From: Alistipes sp.
Lineage (GTDB): Bacteria > Bacteroidota > Bacteroidia > Bacteroidales > Rikenellaceae
Direction: 5' to 3'
DNA: 18,849 bases
Assembly (NCBI GenBank): GCA_019422485.1
Contig: JAHZDG010000011.1
Span: 17,792-36,640, forward strand
Of this stretch, positions 7,980 to 14,782 are shown one piece after another (positions within the stretch are counted from its first letter, which is position 1; the number at the start of each line of letters is the position of its first letter). The notes under the pieces were generated by a model that was not told the origin of the DNA, searched no databases, and saw nothing but the letters and a program-made list of their open reading frames with translations. The translations under genes were made by a program, and so were the position numbers.

Positions 7980-8702
7980 ATGAAAAACCTGGTTATCATC
8001 CCGACCTATAATGAATTGGACAACATTCGTCCGATGATTAACAAAGTTTTCTCGCTGAGCGAACCGTTCGACCTGCTCATCATCGACGACGGTTCACCTG
8101 ACGGTACGGCCGCCGTGGTCAAGGAACAACAGGCTCTCTACCCCGGACGCCTTCACCTGATCGAACGCTCCGGGAAATTGGGTCTGGGAACCGCCTACAT
8201 CACCGGATTCCGCTGGGCGATGGAACAAGGGTATGATTATGTCTGCGAAATGGACTGCGACTTCTCGCACAACCCGGACGATCTGGTCAGACTGGTCGAA
8301 GCCGCCCGCAACGGTGCCGATCTGGTTATCGGCTCCCGTTATGTGAAGGGGGTCAATGTCGTCAACTGGCCCATGAAACGGGTTCTGCTCTCGTTCTTCG
8401 CCTCCAAATACGTTCACATCATCACCGGAATGCCGATTCACGACGCGACGGCCGGGTTCGTCTGCTATTCAGCCAAACTGCTGCGGACGATGAACCTCGA
8501 CCGCATCCGCATGAAAGGGTACGGCTTCCAGATCGAGATGAAATACACCGCCTGGAAACTCGGATTCAAGATCCAGGAAGTTTCCATCATCTTCACCGAA
8601 CGCACCCAGGGCGCCTCAAAAATGAGCAAAGGCATCTTCCGGGAAGCCTTGTTCGGCGTATTGGGGCTGCGACTGCGCCGCATCAAACCCCTGACGGCCT
8701 AA
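7980..8702 (+). CDS. Polyprenol monophosphomannose synthase-like glycosyltransferase (GT2)
   Basis: A 240-residue GT-A-fold enzyme resembling dolichyl-phosphate mannose synthase (DPM1), which transfers mannose from GDP-mannose to a polyprenyl phosphate on the cytoplasmic face of the membrane. IIPTYNELDNI at 6-16 and IDDGSPDGT at 35-43 form the nucleotide-binding half. EMDCDFSHNPDDL at 90-102 carries the metal-binding Asp92 and Asp94, with Cys in the position where Ala is most usual. DATAGFVCYS at 155-164 and the basic end VLGLRLRRIKP follow. It lacks the C-terminal membrane domain found in some relatives. The dihydroorotase gene starts 12 nt downstream, so the two are an operon. Mannose and polyprenyl phosphate as substrates are inferred from family only. 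Confidence 0.88.
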   Translation: MKNLVIIPTYNELDNIRPMINKVFSLSEPFDLLIIDDGSPDGTAAVVKEQQALYPGRLHLIERSGKLGLGTAYITGFRWAMEQGYDYVCEMDCDFSHNPDDLVRLVEAARNGADLVIGSRYVKGVNVVNWPMKRVLLSFFASKYVHIITGMPIHDATAGFVCYSAKLLRTMNLDRIRMKGYGFQIEMKYTAWKLGFKIQEVSIIFTERTQGASKMSKGIFREALFGVLGLRLRRIKPLTA

Positions 8703-8714
8703 TTTTTCTTTCCT

Positions 8715-10061
8715 ATGTCCAAAACCGTCATCCACGGCGGTACGATCTTCAATGAAGGTCGCCGCTTCGAAGGTTACATCGAAATTGAAAACGACCGCAT
8801 CGTACAGGTAGTCGAGGGTTCGTATTCGGGCCCCGCTGCCGGCGAAAACGTGGAAAGCATCGATGCTTCGGGGAAATGGATATTGCCGGGTGTCATCGAT
8901 GACCAGGTACATTTCCGCGAACCGGGACTCACCTACAAGGCCGACATCCATACCGAATCGGCTGCAGCCGTGGCCGGAGGGGTCACCTCCTTCATGGACA
9001 TGCCCAACAACAAACCGGCCACCACGACCCTCTCCCTGCTGGAGGCAAAATTCGAACGGGCCGCTCAAACCTCCCTGGCCAACTACTCCTTTTATTTAGG
9101 AGCCACCAACGAGAATCTCGCTGAGATTACCCATATCGACCCCCGTCATGTCTGCGGTCTGAAAGTCTTCATGGGCTCATCGACCGGCAACATGCTGGTG
9201 GATGACGAAAAAGCCCTGGCGGCCATTTTCGCCGAATCACCGGTGCTGATCGCGACCCATTGCGAAGACGAAGCCACCATACAGGCCAACATGGCCGCCT
9301 TCAAAGCCCAATACGGCGATCAACTCACGCCGCCGATGCATCCACTGATCCGCTCGGCCGAAGCCTGCTACCGCTCGACCGCCCGGGCCGTGGAGCTGGC
9401 CGACCGTTACGGAGCCAACCTGCATGTACTCCACTTAAGTACAGCCCGGGAACTCGATCTGTTCAGCAATGGTCCGCTCGCCTCGAAAAAGATTACCAAC
9501 GAGGTATGCGCTCACCATCTGTGGTTCTGCGACGAAGATTACGAGCGGCTGGGCAATCGCATCAAATGGAATCCGGCCGTCAAAACCGCGGCCGATCGCC
9601 AGGCCCTGCGCGAAGGATTGCTCAACGGCAAGGTGGATGTCGTGGCCACCGACCACGCTCCCCACACCCTCGAAGAGAAACAACGACCCTTTGCCCAAGC
9701 CCCCTCGGGAGGCCCGCTGGTCCAACATTCGCTGGTCTGCCTGCTGGAGCTCTGCCGGCAAGGTCTGCTCACCCCCGAACAAACGGTGGAAAAGATGTGT
9801 CATGCTCCGGCCCGGCGTTTCGCGATCCGGGAGCGCGGTTTCCTGCGTGCAGGCTACTTCGCCGATCTGGTCATCGTAAACCCCAACGCCCCCTGGACCG
9901 TCACCCCGGAAAACATCCTCTCCAAATGCGGATGGTCACCCTTCGAAGGGGTCACCTTCTCGCATCGCGTCATCCGAACCCTGGTCAACGGACGGACCGT
10001 CTACGCCGAAGGAAAGCTCGATCTGACCGTCCGCGGTCAAGCCCTGGTTTTCGATCGCTAA
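8715..10061 (+). CDS. pyrC: Dihydroorotase (Bacteroidetes-type)
   Basis: Closes carbamoyl aspartate to dihydroorotate in pyrimidine synthesis. The 448-residue amidohydrolase has the expected blocks: PGVIDDQVHFREPG at 58-71, the GLKVFMGSSTGN block at 148-159 (Lys150 is the candidate carboxylated lysine), THCED at 181-185, LHVLHLSTARE at 236-246, and VVATDHAPHTLEEK at 309-322 with Asp313. The first histidine of the HxH metal pair is replaced by Gln64 while His66 and Arg68 are kept. As far as I recall, some other Bacteroidota sequences share this change, so it may be a lineage trait rather than a defect. Overall resemblance is to true PyrC of this phylum, but a paralogous hydantoinase-like role cannot be excluded. 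Confidence 0.88.
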   Translation: MSKTVIHGGTIFNEGRRFEGYIEIENDRIVQVVEGSYSGPAAGENVESIDASGKWILPGVIDDQVHFREPGLTYKADIHTESAAAVAGGVTSFMDMPNNKPATTTLSLLEAKFERAAQTSLANYSFYLGATNENLAEITHIDPRHVCGLKVFMGSSTGNMLVDDEKALAAIFAESPVLIATHCEDEATIQANMAAFKAQYGDQLTPPMHPLIRSAEACYRSTARAVELADRYGANLHVLHLSTARELDLFSNGPLASKKITNEVCAHHLWFCDEDYERLGNRIKWNPAVKTAADRQALREGLLNGKVDVVATDHAPHTLEEKQRPFAQAPSGGPLVQHSLVCLLELCRQGLLTPEQTVEKMCHAPARRFAIRERGFLRAGYFADLVIVNPNAPWTVTPENILSKCGWSPFEGVTFSHRVIRTLVNGRTVYAEGKLDLTVRGQALVFDR

Positions 10062-10108
10062 CCCTAAGGAAGACAAGCCCTCCGGAGTCTATATTTTTAG
10101 AGCCAAAT

Positions 10109-10140
10109 TTTGCGGCTGAATAAAAAACCGCTATCTTTGC
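10109..10140 (+). promoter_or_regulatory. Promoter of tRNA-Leu
   Basis: TTTG at 10109-10112, a 19-nt spacer, then TATCTTTGC at 10132-10140, a perfect Bacteroidetes promoter 11 nt before the tRNA 5' end. Confidence 0.9.
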
Positions 10141-10151
10141 CCTACCTTCGA

Positions 10152-10234
10152 GCGGATATGGCGTAATTGGTAGCCGCGCCAGACTTAGGATCTGGTGTCT
10201 TTATGACGTGGGGGTTCGAGTCCCTTTATCCGCA
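10152..10234 (+). tRNA. tRNA-Leu, anticodon UAG
   Basis: An 83-nt type II tRNA reading CUA/CUN leucine codons. The acceptor stem pairs GCGGATA (10152-10158) with TATCCGC (10227-10233), discriminator A10234. The anticodon stem CCAGA/TCTGG encloses CTTAGGA, giving anticodon TAG. A long variable arm follows, as expected for leucine. The T-loop is TTCGAGT on a stem with two G-U pairs. CCA is not encoded. It has its own promoter and terminator. It reads leucine, so it is not a suppressor for the amber codon in clpX. Confidence 0.95.
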
Positions 10235-10242
10235 CGATCCTC

Positions 10243-10278
10243 AAAAACCGCCTGTCAAGCGTCTGAAAGGCGGTTTTT
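10243..10278 (+). terminator. Terminator after tRNA-Leu
   Basis: AAAAACCGCCT pairs with AGGCGGTTTTT (11 bp). The 14-nt loop contains an extra TCA/TGA mini-stem. A T-run ends the right arm. Confidence 0.92.
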
Positions 10279-10311
10279 TACGCTGAAATAACCAAATCAT
10301 ATTGATTGATA

Positions 10312-11640
10312 ATGAATATCGTTAGAGAAAATCTGGAAGACCTGACCACCCTGCTGAAAGTCACCGTGGCCGAGGCCGACTACAAAGATGCCGTTGAAAA
10401 AGCCCTGCGTACCTACAAACGCAAAGCCAATCTGCCGGGCTTCCGTCCGGGAATGGTTCCCATGGGGATCATCAATAAAATGTATCGTAAAAGCGCCGTA
10501 GCTGAAGAAGCTTATCGCACCGCTTCGAAAAGCGCTTTCGACTACCTGGAAAAAGAAAAAATCCAGATCGTGGGCGATATGATCCCCAGCGACCAGCAAA
10601 AACCGCTGGACTTCGACAACGACACCGACTATGAATTCGTATTCGAAGTGGGCGTCGCTCCCGAAGTGAACATCTCGCTGAGCACCAAAGACAAAGTTAA
10701 AAAATACGAAATCAAGATCGACGACAAGATGCGCGAAGGCTATCGCAGCAACTTCGTTCGTCGCTTCGGCAAACTGGTCGACGTCGACACCGTAGAAAAA
10801 GAAGACGCTCTGACCGTTACCCTGGATCAGGACACCCTGCAGTTCCAGGAAGCCTATGTAGGCCTGATCGGGATGGACGACGAACGTCGCAAACCGTTCC
10901 TCGGCAAGAAAGTGGGCGATTCGATGGAAGTAGATATCAACGAACTCTACCCCTCGACGTCTCAGCGTGCGGCAATCCTGCATGTCAAAGAAGCTGAACT
11001 GGCCGACATCGATCCCAAATTCACCCTGACCATCAACCAGATCCGTCGCTTCGCCGAACCCGAACTGAACGAAGAGTTCTTCAAAACGGCCTTCCCCGAC
11101 GGTACCGTCACCAACGCCGAACAGTTCGCTCAATATATCGACGCCCAAATCGCCGGCGACCTGAGCCGCGAAACGGAATACATGTTCACGCTCGATATGC
11201 GCAACTTCCTGATGGAAAAGGCAAACCTGACGCTTCCGGCCGCCTTCCTCAAACGGTGGTTGTTCACCATCAACGAAGGCAAATTCTCGATGGAAGAGAT
11301 CGAAAAAGATTTCGACAAGTTCCTCGACATGATGAAATGGAACCTCATCCAGAAACACTACATGCAGGAACTCAAACTGGAAATCACGCCCGAGGACGCC
11401 ATGAACGAGGCGCGCGGTCTGGCCCGCATGCAGTTCGCCTACTACGGGATGAACCAGGTAGCCGATGAAATGCTCGACAACTATGCAAAGAGCATCCTCG
11501 GCAACAAGGAAGAAAATCGCAAGATCTATGACAAACTGGCTGAACGCAAAGTGATCGAAGCTCTCGAACCGGCCATCACGGTTACCCCGACTTCGATCTC
11601 GGCTGAAGAATTCGGCAAGCTGGTCGAAAAAGTACAGTAA
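10312..11640 (+). CDS. tig: Trigger factor (ribosome-associated chaperone)
   Basis: A 442-residue chaperone that binds nascent chains at the ribosome exit tunnel. MNIVRENLEDLTTLLKVTV opens the ribosome-binding domain, and LPGFRPGMVP at 41-50 is the signature loop, with Met where most bacteria have Lys in GFRxGK. The rest is charged and helix-rich, as expected for the chaperone arms. The frame is open to a TTG at 10306, but ATG 10312 gives the family N-terminus. It heads the conserved tig-clpP-clpX order. No promoter was recognised between the tRNA terminator and the start. Codon use is strongly biased, which suits a highly expressed gene and leaves a long antisense open frame that I do not consider coding. 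Confidence 0.95.
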   Translation: MNIVRENLEDLTTLLKVTVAEADYKDAVEKALRTYKRKANLPGFRPGMVPMGIINKMYRKSAVAEEAYRTASKSAFDYLEKEKIQIVGDMIPSDQQKPLDFDNDTDYEFVFEVGVAPEVNISLSTKDKVKKYEIKIDDKMREGYRSNFVRRFGKLVDVDTVEKEDALTVTLDQDTLQFQEAYVGLIGMDDERRKPFLGKKVGDSMEVDINELYPSTSQRAAILHVKEAELADIDPKFTLTINQIRRFAEPELNEEFFKTAFPDGTVTNAEQFAQYIDAQIAGDLSRETEYMFTLDMRNFLMEKANLTLPAAFLKRWLFTINEGKFSMEEIEKDFDKFLDMMKWNLIQKHYMQELKLEITPEDAMNEARGLARMQFAYYGMNQVADEMLDNYAKSILGNKEENRKIYDKLAERKVIEALEPAITVTPTSISAEEFGKLVEKVQ

Positions 11641-11652
11641 GCGATCCACATA

Positions 11653-11669
11653 ACTCCTCTCCGAGGAGT
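11653..11669 (+). other. Short stem-loop after tig
   Basis: ACTCCTC and GAGGAGT form a perfect 7-bp stem with a TCC loop, 13 nt after the tig stop. There is no following T-run, so it is not a classical terminator. Confidence 0.55.
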
Positions 11670-11677
11670 CATCCTCA

Positions 11678-11715
11678 CAGACCGGCTATTCGGGGTATCC
11701 TCGAATAGCCGTCTG
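11678..11715 (+). other. Longer stem-loop between tig and clpP
   Basis: CGGCTATTCG (11683-11692) pairs with CGAATAGCCG (11702-11711). The stem is extended by CAGA/TCTG past one bulged C at 11682, giving 14 bp and a 9-nt loop. No T-run follows. It may be a U-tract-less terminator, a transcript-stability element or an mRNA processing site that uncouples tig from clpP. Confidence 0.6.
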
Positions 11716-11809
11716 TCCCATCGGGGAATAGCTTTAGTGTCCATTCGGCGCTACGCACCCGATTCTTTCCATCAGATTCTCAGACACAAACCCTCTTAAA
11801 CCCTCGATC

Positions 11810-12481
11810 ATGAGCCAATCTGAATTCGAAAAATACGCCCGTGGTTACGCCGGGATCAGCAGCCTGAAACTGCATAATTTTCAGAAGATCACCAACGACT
11901 ATATCTCGCCCACCATCATCGAAGAACGCCAACTGAATATCGCTTCGATGGACGTATTCTCGCGATTGATGATGGACCGGATCATTTTCCTGGGCGTACC
12001 CATCTACGACGATGCCGCCAATATCATCCAGGCCCAGTTGCTGTTCCTGGAATCCACCGAGCCCGAAAAAGACATCCAACTGTATATCAACTCCCCCGGC
12101 GGATCGGTGTCGGCCGGACTGGGCATTTATGACACCATGCAGTTGATTTCGTCGGACGTGGCCACCATCTGCACCGGCATGGCCGCCAGCATGGGCGCCG
12201 TCCTGTTAACCGCCGGTACCGCCGGCAAACGTTCGGCCCTGCCCCACTCGCGCATCATGATCCATCAACCGCTGGGAGGTGTGGAAGGTCAGGCTTCGGA
12301 CATCGAAATCACCGCCCGCCAAATCATGCGCACCAAAAAGGAACTGTACGAAATCCTGGCCCAACACAGCGGTGCACCGCTGAAAAAGATCGAAAAGGAT
12401 GCCGATCGGGACTACTGGATGACCGCTCCCGAAGCCAAGGCCTACGGACTGATCGACGAAGTCCTTTCCAAACGCAAATAA
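11810..12481 (+). CDS. clpP: ATP-dependent Clp protease proteolytic subunit
   Basis: A 223-residue serine protease subunit that forms the tetradecameric barrel docked by ClpX. The catalytic triad is complete: Ser127 in GMAASMGA, His152 in MIHQPLGG and Asp201 in DRDYWM. Each is offset by exactly 30 from E. coli Ser97, His122 and Asp171. LYINSPGGSVSAG at 91-103 is the glycine-rich oxyanion segment. The N-terminal extension of about 30 residues is longer than in E. coli and could be a propeptide. It lies between tig and clpX and ends in TAA 93 nt before clpX. Confidence 0.97.
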   Translation: MSQSEFEKYARGYAGISSLKLHNFQKITNDYISPTIIEERQLNIASMDVFSRLMMDRIIFLGVPIYDDAANIIQAQLLFLESTEPEKDIQLYINSPGGSVSAGLGIYDTMQLISSDVATICTGMAASMGAVLLTAGTAGKRSALPHSRIMIHQPLGGVEGQASDIEITARQIMRTKKELYEILAQHSGAPLKKIEKDADRDYWMTAPEAKAYGLIDEVLSKRK

Positions 12482-12574
12482 ATCTTCCGAAATCGGGAGC
12501 CATCGGTTCGATCAGACCGAGATCATCCCCGGATCGACCGCTTTACCCGATTCACCATGTCTGATATTTAAGCT

Positions 12575-13696
12575 ATGGCAAAACAAGAATACCACGATCA
12601 GGGCGACTGTTGTTCGTTTTGCGGACTCTCCCGCAACGAAGTGGACGTGATGTTCGCCGGCACCAACGGGGCTTTCATCTGCGACCAGTGCATCGAACAC
12701 GCCCACAACCTCATCGGAGAACATGCCCGCCAGCTGCAACAGTCATCGCTGCCGAAACTGACCTCCGACCAGTTGCTCAAACCGGCCGAAATCAAAGCCT
12801 TCCTCGACCAATATGTGATCGGACAGGACGCCGCCAAACGCTATATGTCCGTGGCGGTCTACAACCACTACAAACGCCTGATGCACACCGGCGAAAAGGA
12901 TCAGGACACCGAAATCGACAAGTCCAACATCATCATGATCGGCCAGACCGGAACGGGCAAGACCCTGTTGGCACGGACCATCGCCAAACTGCTGAAGGTA
13001 CCGTTCACCATTGTGGACGCCACCGTACTGACCGAAGCAGGATATGTCGGCGAAGATGTGGAAAGCATTCTGACCCGTCTGCTTCAGGTGGCCGATTACA
13101 ATGTACCGCTGGCAGAACGAGGCATTGTCTTCATTGACGAAATCGACAAAATCGCCCGGAAAGGGGACAATCCTTCGATTACCCGCGACGTATCGGGCGA
13201 AGGGGTTCAGCAGGCACTGCTCAAGATTCTGGAAGGAACGACCGTCAACGTTCCGCCCCAGGGTGGCCGCAAACACCCTGATCAGAAGTTCGTCCAGGTC
13301 AATACCTCCAACATTCTGTTCATCTGCGGCGGAGCCTTCGACGGCATCGAAAAGAAGATCGCCCAACGCATCAATACCCAAACGGTGGGATACGGTCAGC
13401 TGAAAAAAGAACGGGTCAACGAAGACAACCTGTTGAGTTACATTCAGCCTCAGGATCTCAAATCGTTCGGTTTGATTCCCGAGCTGATCGGACGTCTGCC
13501 GGTGCTGACCTACCTCGAACCGCTCGATCGCGACGCCTTGCGCCGTATCCTGACCGAGCCCAAAAACGCCATCACTCGCCAATACATCCGACTGTTCGAC
13601 ATGGACGGCATCAAACTCTCCTTCGATCCGGCCGCTTTGGACTATATCGTCGACAAGGCGATCGAATTCAAACTGGGAGCCCGTGGTCTGCGGTAG
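12575..13696 (+). CDS. clpX: Clp protease ATP-binding subunit ClpX, truncated by in-frame TAG
   Basis: The AAA+ unfoldase that feeds proteins to ClpP. The visible 373 residues contain a Cys4 zinc finger (Cys13, Cys16, Cys36, Cys39), Walker A GQTGTGKT at 123-130, pore-1 GYVG at 157-160, Walker B IVFIDEID at 184-191, the RKH pore loop at 232-234, a VGYG ClpP-contact loop at 271-274, arginine-finger region ELIGRLP at 303-309 and sensor-2 GARGLR at 368-373. The next codon is TAG (13694-13696) where Ser is expected. The same frame then continues with ClpX-like sequence for 45 codons to TAA 13832-13834, giving a normal 419-residue length if the amber is ignored. As written, the protein loses the end of the small AAA+ subdomain. 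Confidence 0.93.
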   Translation: MAKQEYHDQGDCCSFCGLSRNEVDVMFAGTNGAFICDQCIEHAHNLIGEHARQLQQSSLPKLTSDQLLKPAEIKAFLDQYVIGQDAAKRYMSVAVYNHYKRLMHTGEKDQDTEIDKSNIIMIGQTGTGKTLLARTIAKLLKVPFTIVDATVLTEAGYVGEDVESILTRLLQVADYNVPLAERGIVFIDEIDKIARKGDNPSITRDVSGEGVQQALLKILEGTTVNVPPQGGRKHPDQKFVQVNTSNILFICGGAFDGIEKKIAQRINTQTVGYGQLKKERVNEDNLLSYIQPQDLKSFGLIPELIGRLPVLTYLEPLDRDALRRILTEPKNAITRQYIRLFDMDGIKLSFDPAALDYIVDKAIEFKLGARGLR

Positions 13697-13834
13697 ATTT
13701 GTGAAAGCATCATGATGGACGCGATGTTCGATCTGCCCAGTGCAGGCAACCGCAAAAACTTCAAGGTGACGCTCGAATACGCCAAAGCCCACATGGAGAA
13801 AGCCAACATCAACAAGCTCAAGGCCGTCAGCTAA
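13697..13834 (+). pseudogene. clpX: Detached C-terminal segment of clpX after the amber codon
   Basis: In frame with clpX and separated only by the TAG, these 45 codons plus TAA encode the conserved ClpX tail, beginning ICESIMMDAMFDLPS and followed by FKVTLEYAKAHMEKANINKLK. There is no frameshift and no further stop, and the tail shows no visible decay. Internal ATG codons at 13712 and 13715 could in principle allow re-initiation, but no good Shine-Dalgarno precedes them. Confidence 0.85.
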
Positions 13835-13888
13835 CCGAATGCCTCTCTTCTCATAACGACCGCGGTTCCAACCGGTCAAAATCGGGAA

Positions 13889-13918
13889 AGCCTCCGCGTC
13901 CGTTCCTTTTCGGAGGCT
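13889..13918 (+). other. Stem-loop downstream of clpX
   Basis: AGCCTCCG pairs with CGGAGGCT (8 bp) around a 14-nt loop, ahead of the strong terminator that follows. There is no T-run, so its role is uncertain. Confidence 0.45.
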
Positions 13919-13936
13919 CCACATTCGGAATGCATC

Positions 13937-13978
13937 AAACAAACAGGGGAAACGATTTCTCGTTTCCCCTGTTTGTTT
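13937..13978 (+). terminator. Strong bidirectional terminator between clpX and the thioredoxin-like gene
   Basis: A 19-bp perfect stem (13937-13955 with 13960-13978) and a 4-nt loop. The core AGGGGAAACGA pairs with TCGTTTCCCCT, and the ends are A-rich on the left and T-rich on the right. It lies between convergent genes and should serve both. Confidence 0.93.
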
Positions 13979-14045
13979 TGCAATGCAGGAACGGCTTTCC
14001 CCCAGCATCGTCTGGCTGCACGGATGAAGCCCCGCCCGAAACCGT

Positions 14046-14513
14046 CTATAATTTCAATTCCGTTTCGATCATCGAGGTCGTCAACTGAGCGGAATTTCCA
14101 AACCAACTGACCCGTCCTTTGGCGTCCATCAAGACACTGAACGGCACATACTGGACATCGAAGCCCCCGAACGTTTTCCCATCTTCATCCAGCGCTACCG
14201 TAAAGACATATCCTTTATCGGCCACCAACGGTTCGATGCGTTCCCGGCTTTCACGGGCCAACACCAATACCGTCACCTGACCGGCGTATTTTTTGGCCAT
14301 TTCATTGAGCATCGGTAAGCGGTCCCGACTGGGCTGGCTGGGCGAATAGAAAAATTCGATCAACACGGGACGATCTTCCTGCAAGACCTCCCCCAAAACA
14401 TATTCCTTGATTCTCACATCCGCCGGTCGCTGACCGATCACCAGCCGCTGGGCAGACGCCATCGACAGGCATCCCCACAACACGACCACCCCGATTGCGA
14501 TTTTACGTATCAT
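14046..14513 (-). CDS. Exported thioredoxin-fold protein lacking active-site cysteines
   Basis: A 155-residue TlpA/thioredoxin-like protein with an N-terminal signal peptide (hydrophobic 6-16, SMASA before a likely cut at 21/22), so it is probably periplasmic. The order of elements matches the fold: strand LIEFFYS at 51-57, the active-site position SQPS at 59-62, helix RLPMLNEMAKKYAG, strand VTVLVLAR, and the cis-proline strand YVPFSVLMDAKGRV at 122-135. Where redox members have CxxC (as in WCGPC), this has Ser59 and Ser62, so dithiol exchange is not possible. The only Cys is in the signal peptide at 15. A role as a binding or structural protein is an inference. It ends in TAG and has a perfect promoter. 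It is transcribed divergently from the SMP-30-like gene. Confidence 0.82.
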   Translation of the reverse strand: MIRKIAIGVVVLWGCLSMASAQRLVIGQRPADVRIKEYVLGEVLQEDRPVLIEFFYSPSQPSRDRLPMLNEMAKKYAGQVTVLVLARESRERIEPLVADKGYVFTVALDEDGKTFGGFDVQYVPFSVLMDAKGRVSWFGNSAQLTTSMIETELKL

Positions 14514-14575
14514 TTTCGCTGATTCAAAACGTTTTCACTCAGGGTTCCTCCTCTACACGAAGAAACGCCTAACAA

Positions 14576-14606
14576 CAAAGATAACCTTTCCTCTGTAATA
14601 CGCAAA
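14576..14606 (-). promoter_or_regulatory. Promoter of the thioredoxin-like gene
   Basis: On the minus strand TTTG (14606-14603), a 19-nt spacer, then TATCTTTG (14583-14576), a perfect Bacteroidetes promoter 62 nt before the start codon. Confidence 0.88.
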
Positions 14607-14681
14607 ACCGACCCAAAATGTTACTCTGGGGCGCCATCAGTGTCCGAAAGGTCCTTTCGCGCCAAAATCCGCGATCTGCCG

Positions 14682-14712
14682 TTCGACATTTCAATTGTGT
14701 TTTGTAAATTTG
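14682..14712 (+). promoter_or_regulatory. Probable promoter of the SMP-30-like gene
   Basis: TTCG at 14682-14685 (one mismatch to TTTG), a 19-nt spacer, then TAAATTTG at 14705-14712, matching TAnnTTTG. The start codon is 70 nt further on. Confidence 0.65.
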
Positions 14713-14782
14713 TTCATTATCCGTTTACAGGCCGATCCGCCCGCCGGCTTTCATCGGGCACAACGACGAAACCGACACCACT

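Noticed and set aside
10297..11649. A 450-codon open frame on the minus strand opposite tig
   Set aside because: It is an antisense shadow produced by strongly biased codons of tig; its Phe/Val/Asp/His-rich translation resembles no protein family.
13385..13396. Loss of the IGF motif in the ClpX loop that contacts ClpP (reads VGYG)
   Set aside because: As far as I recall, Bacteroidota ClpX proteins normally carry VGY here, so it is a lineage feature and not a defect linked to the amber codon.
13694..13696. UAG as a genome-wide sense codon explaining the clpX stop
   Set aside because: The GH31, dinB, FAD-dehydrogenase, thioredoxin-like and mce genes all end in TAG at the correct family length, so UAG works as a stop in this genome.
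12743..14008. A 421-codon minus-strand open frame opposite clpX
   Set aside because: Antisense shadow of clpX that also runs across the terminator; no family resemblance and no promoter.
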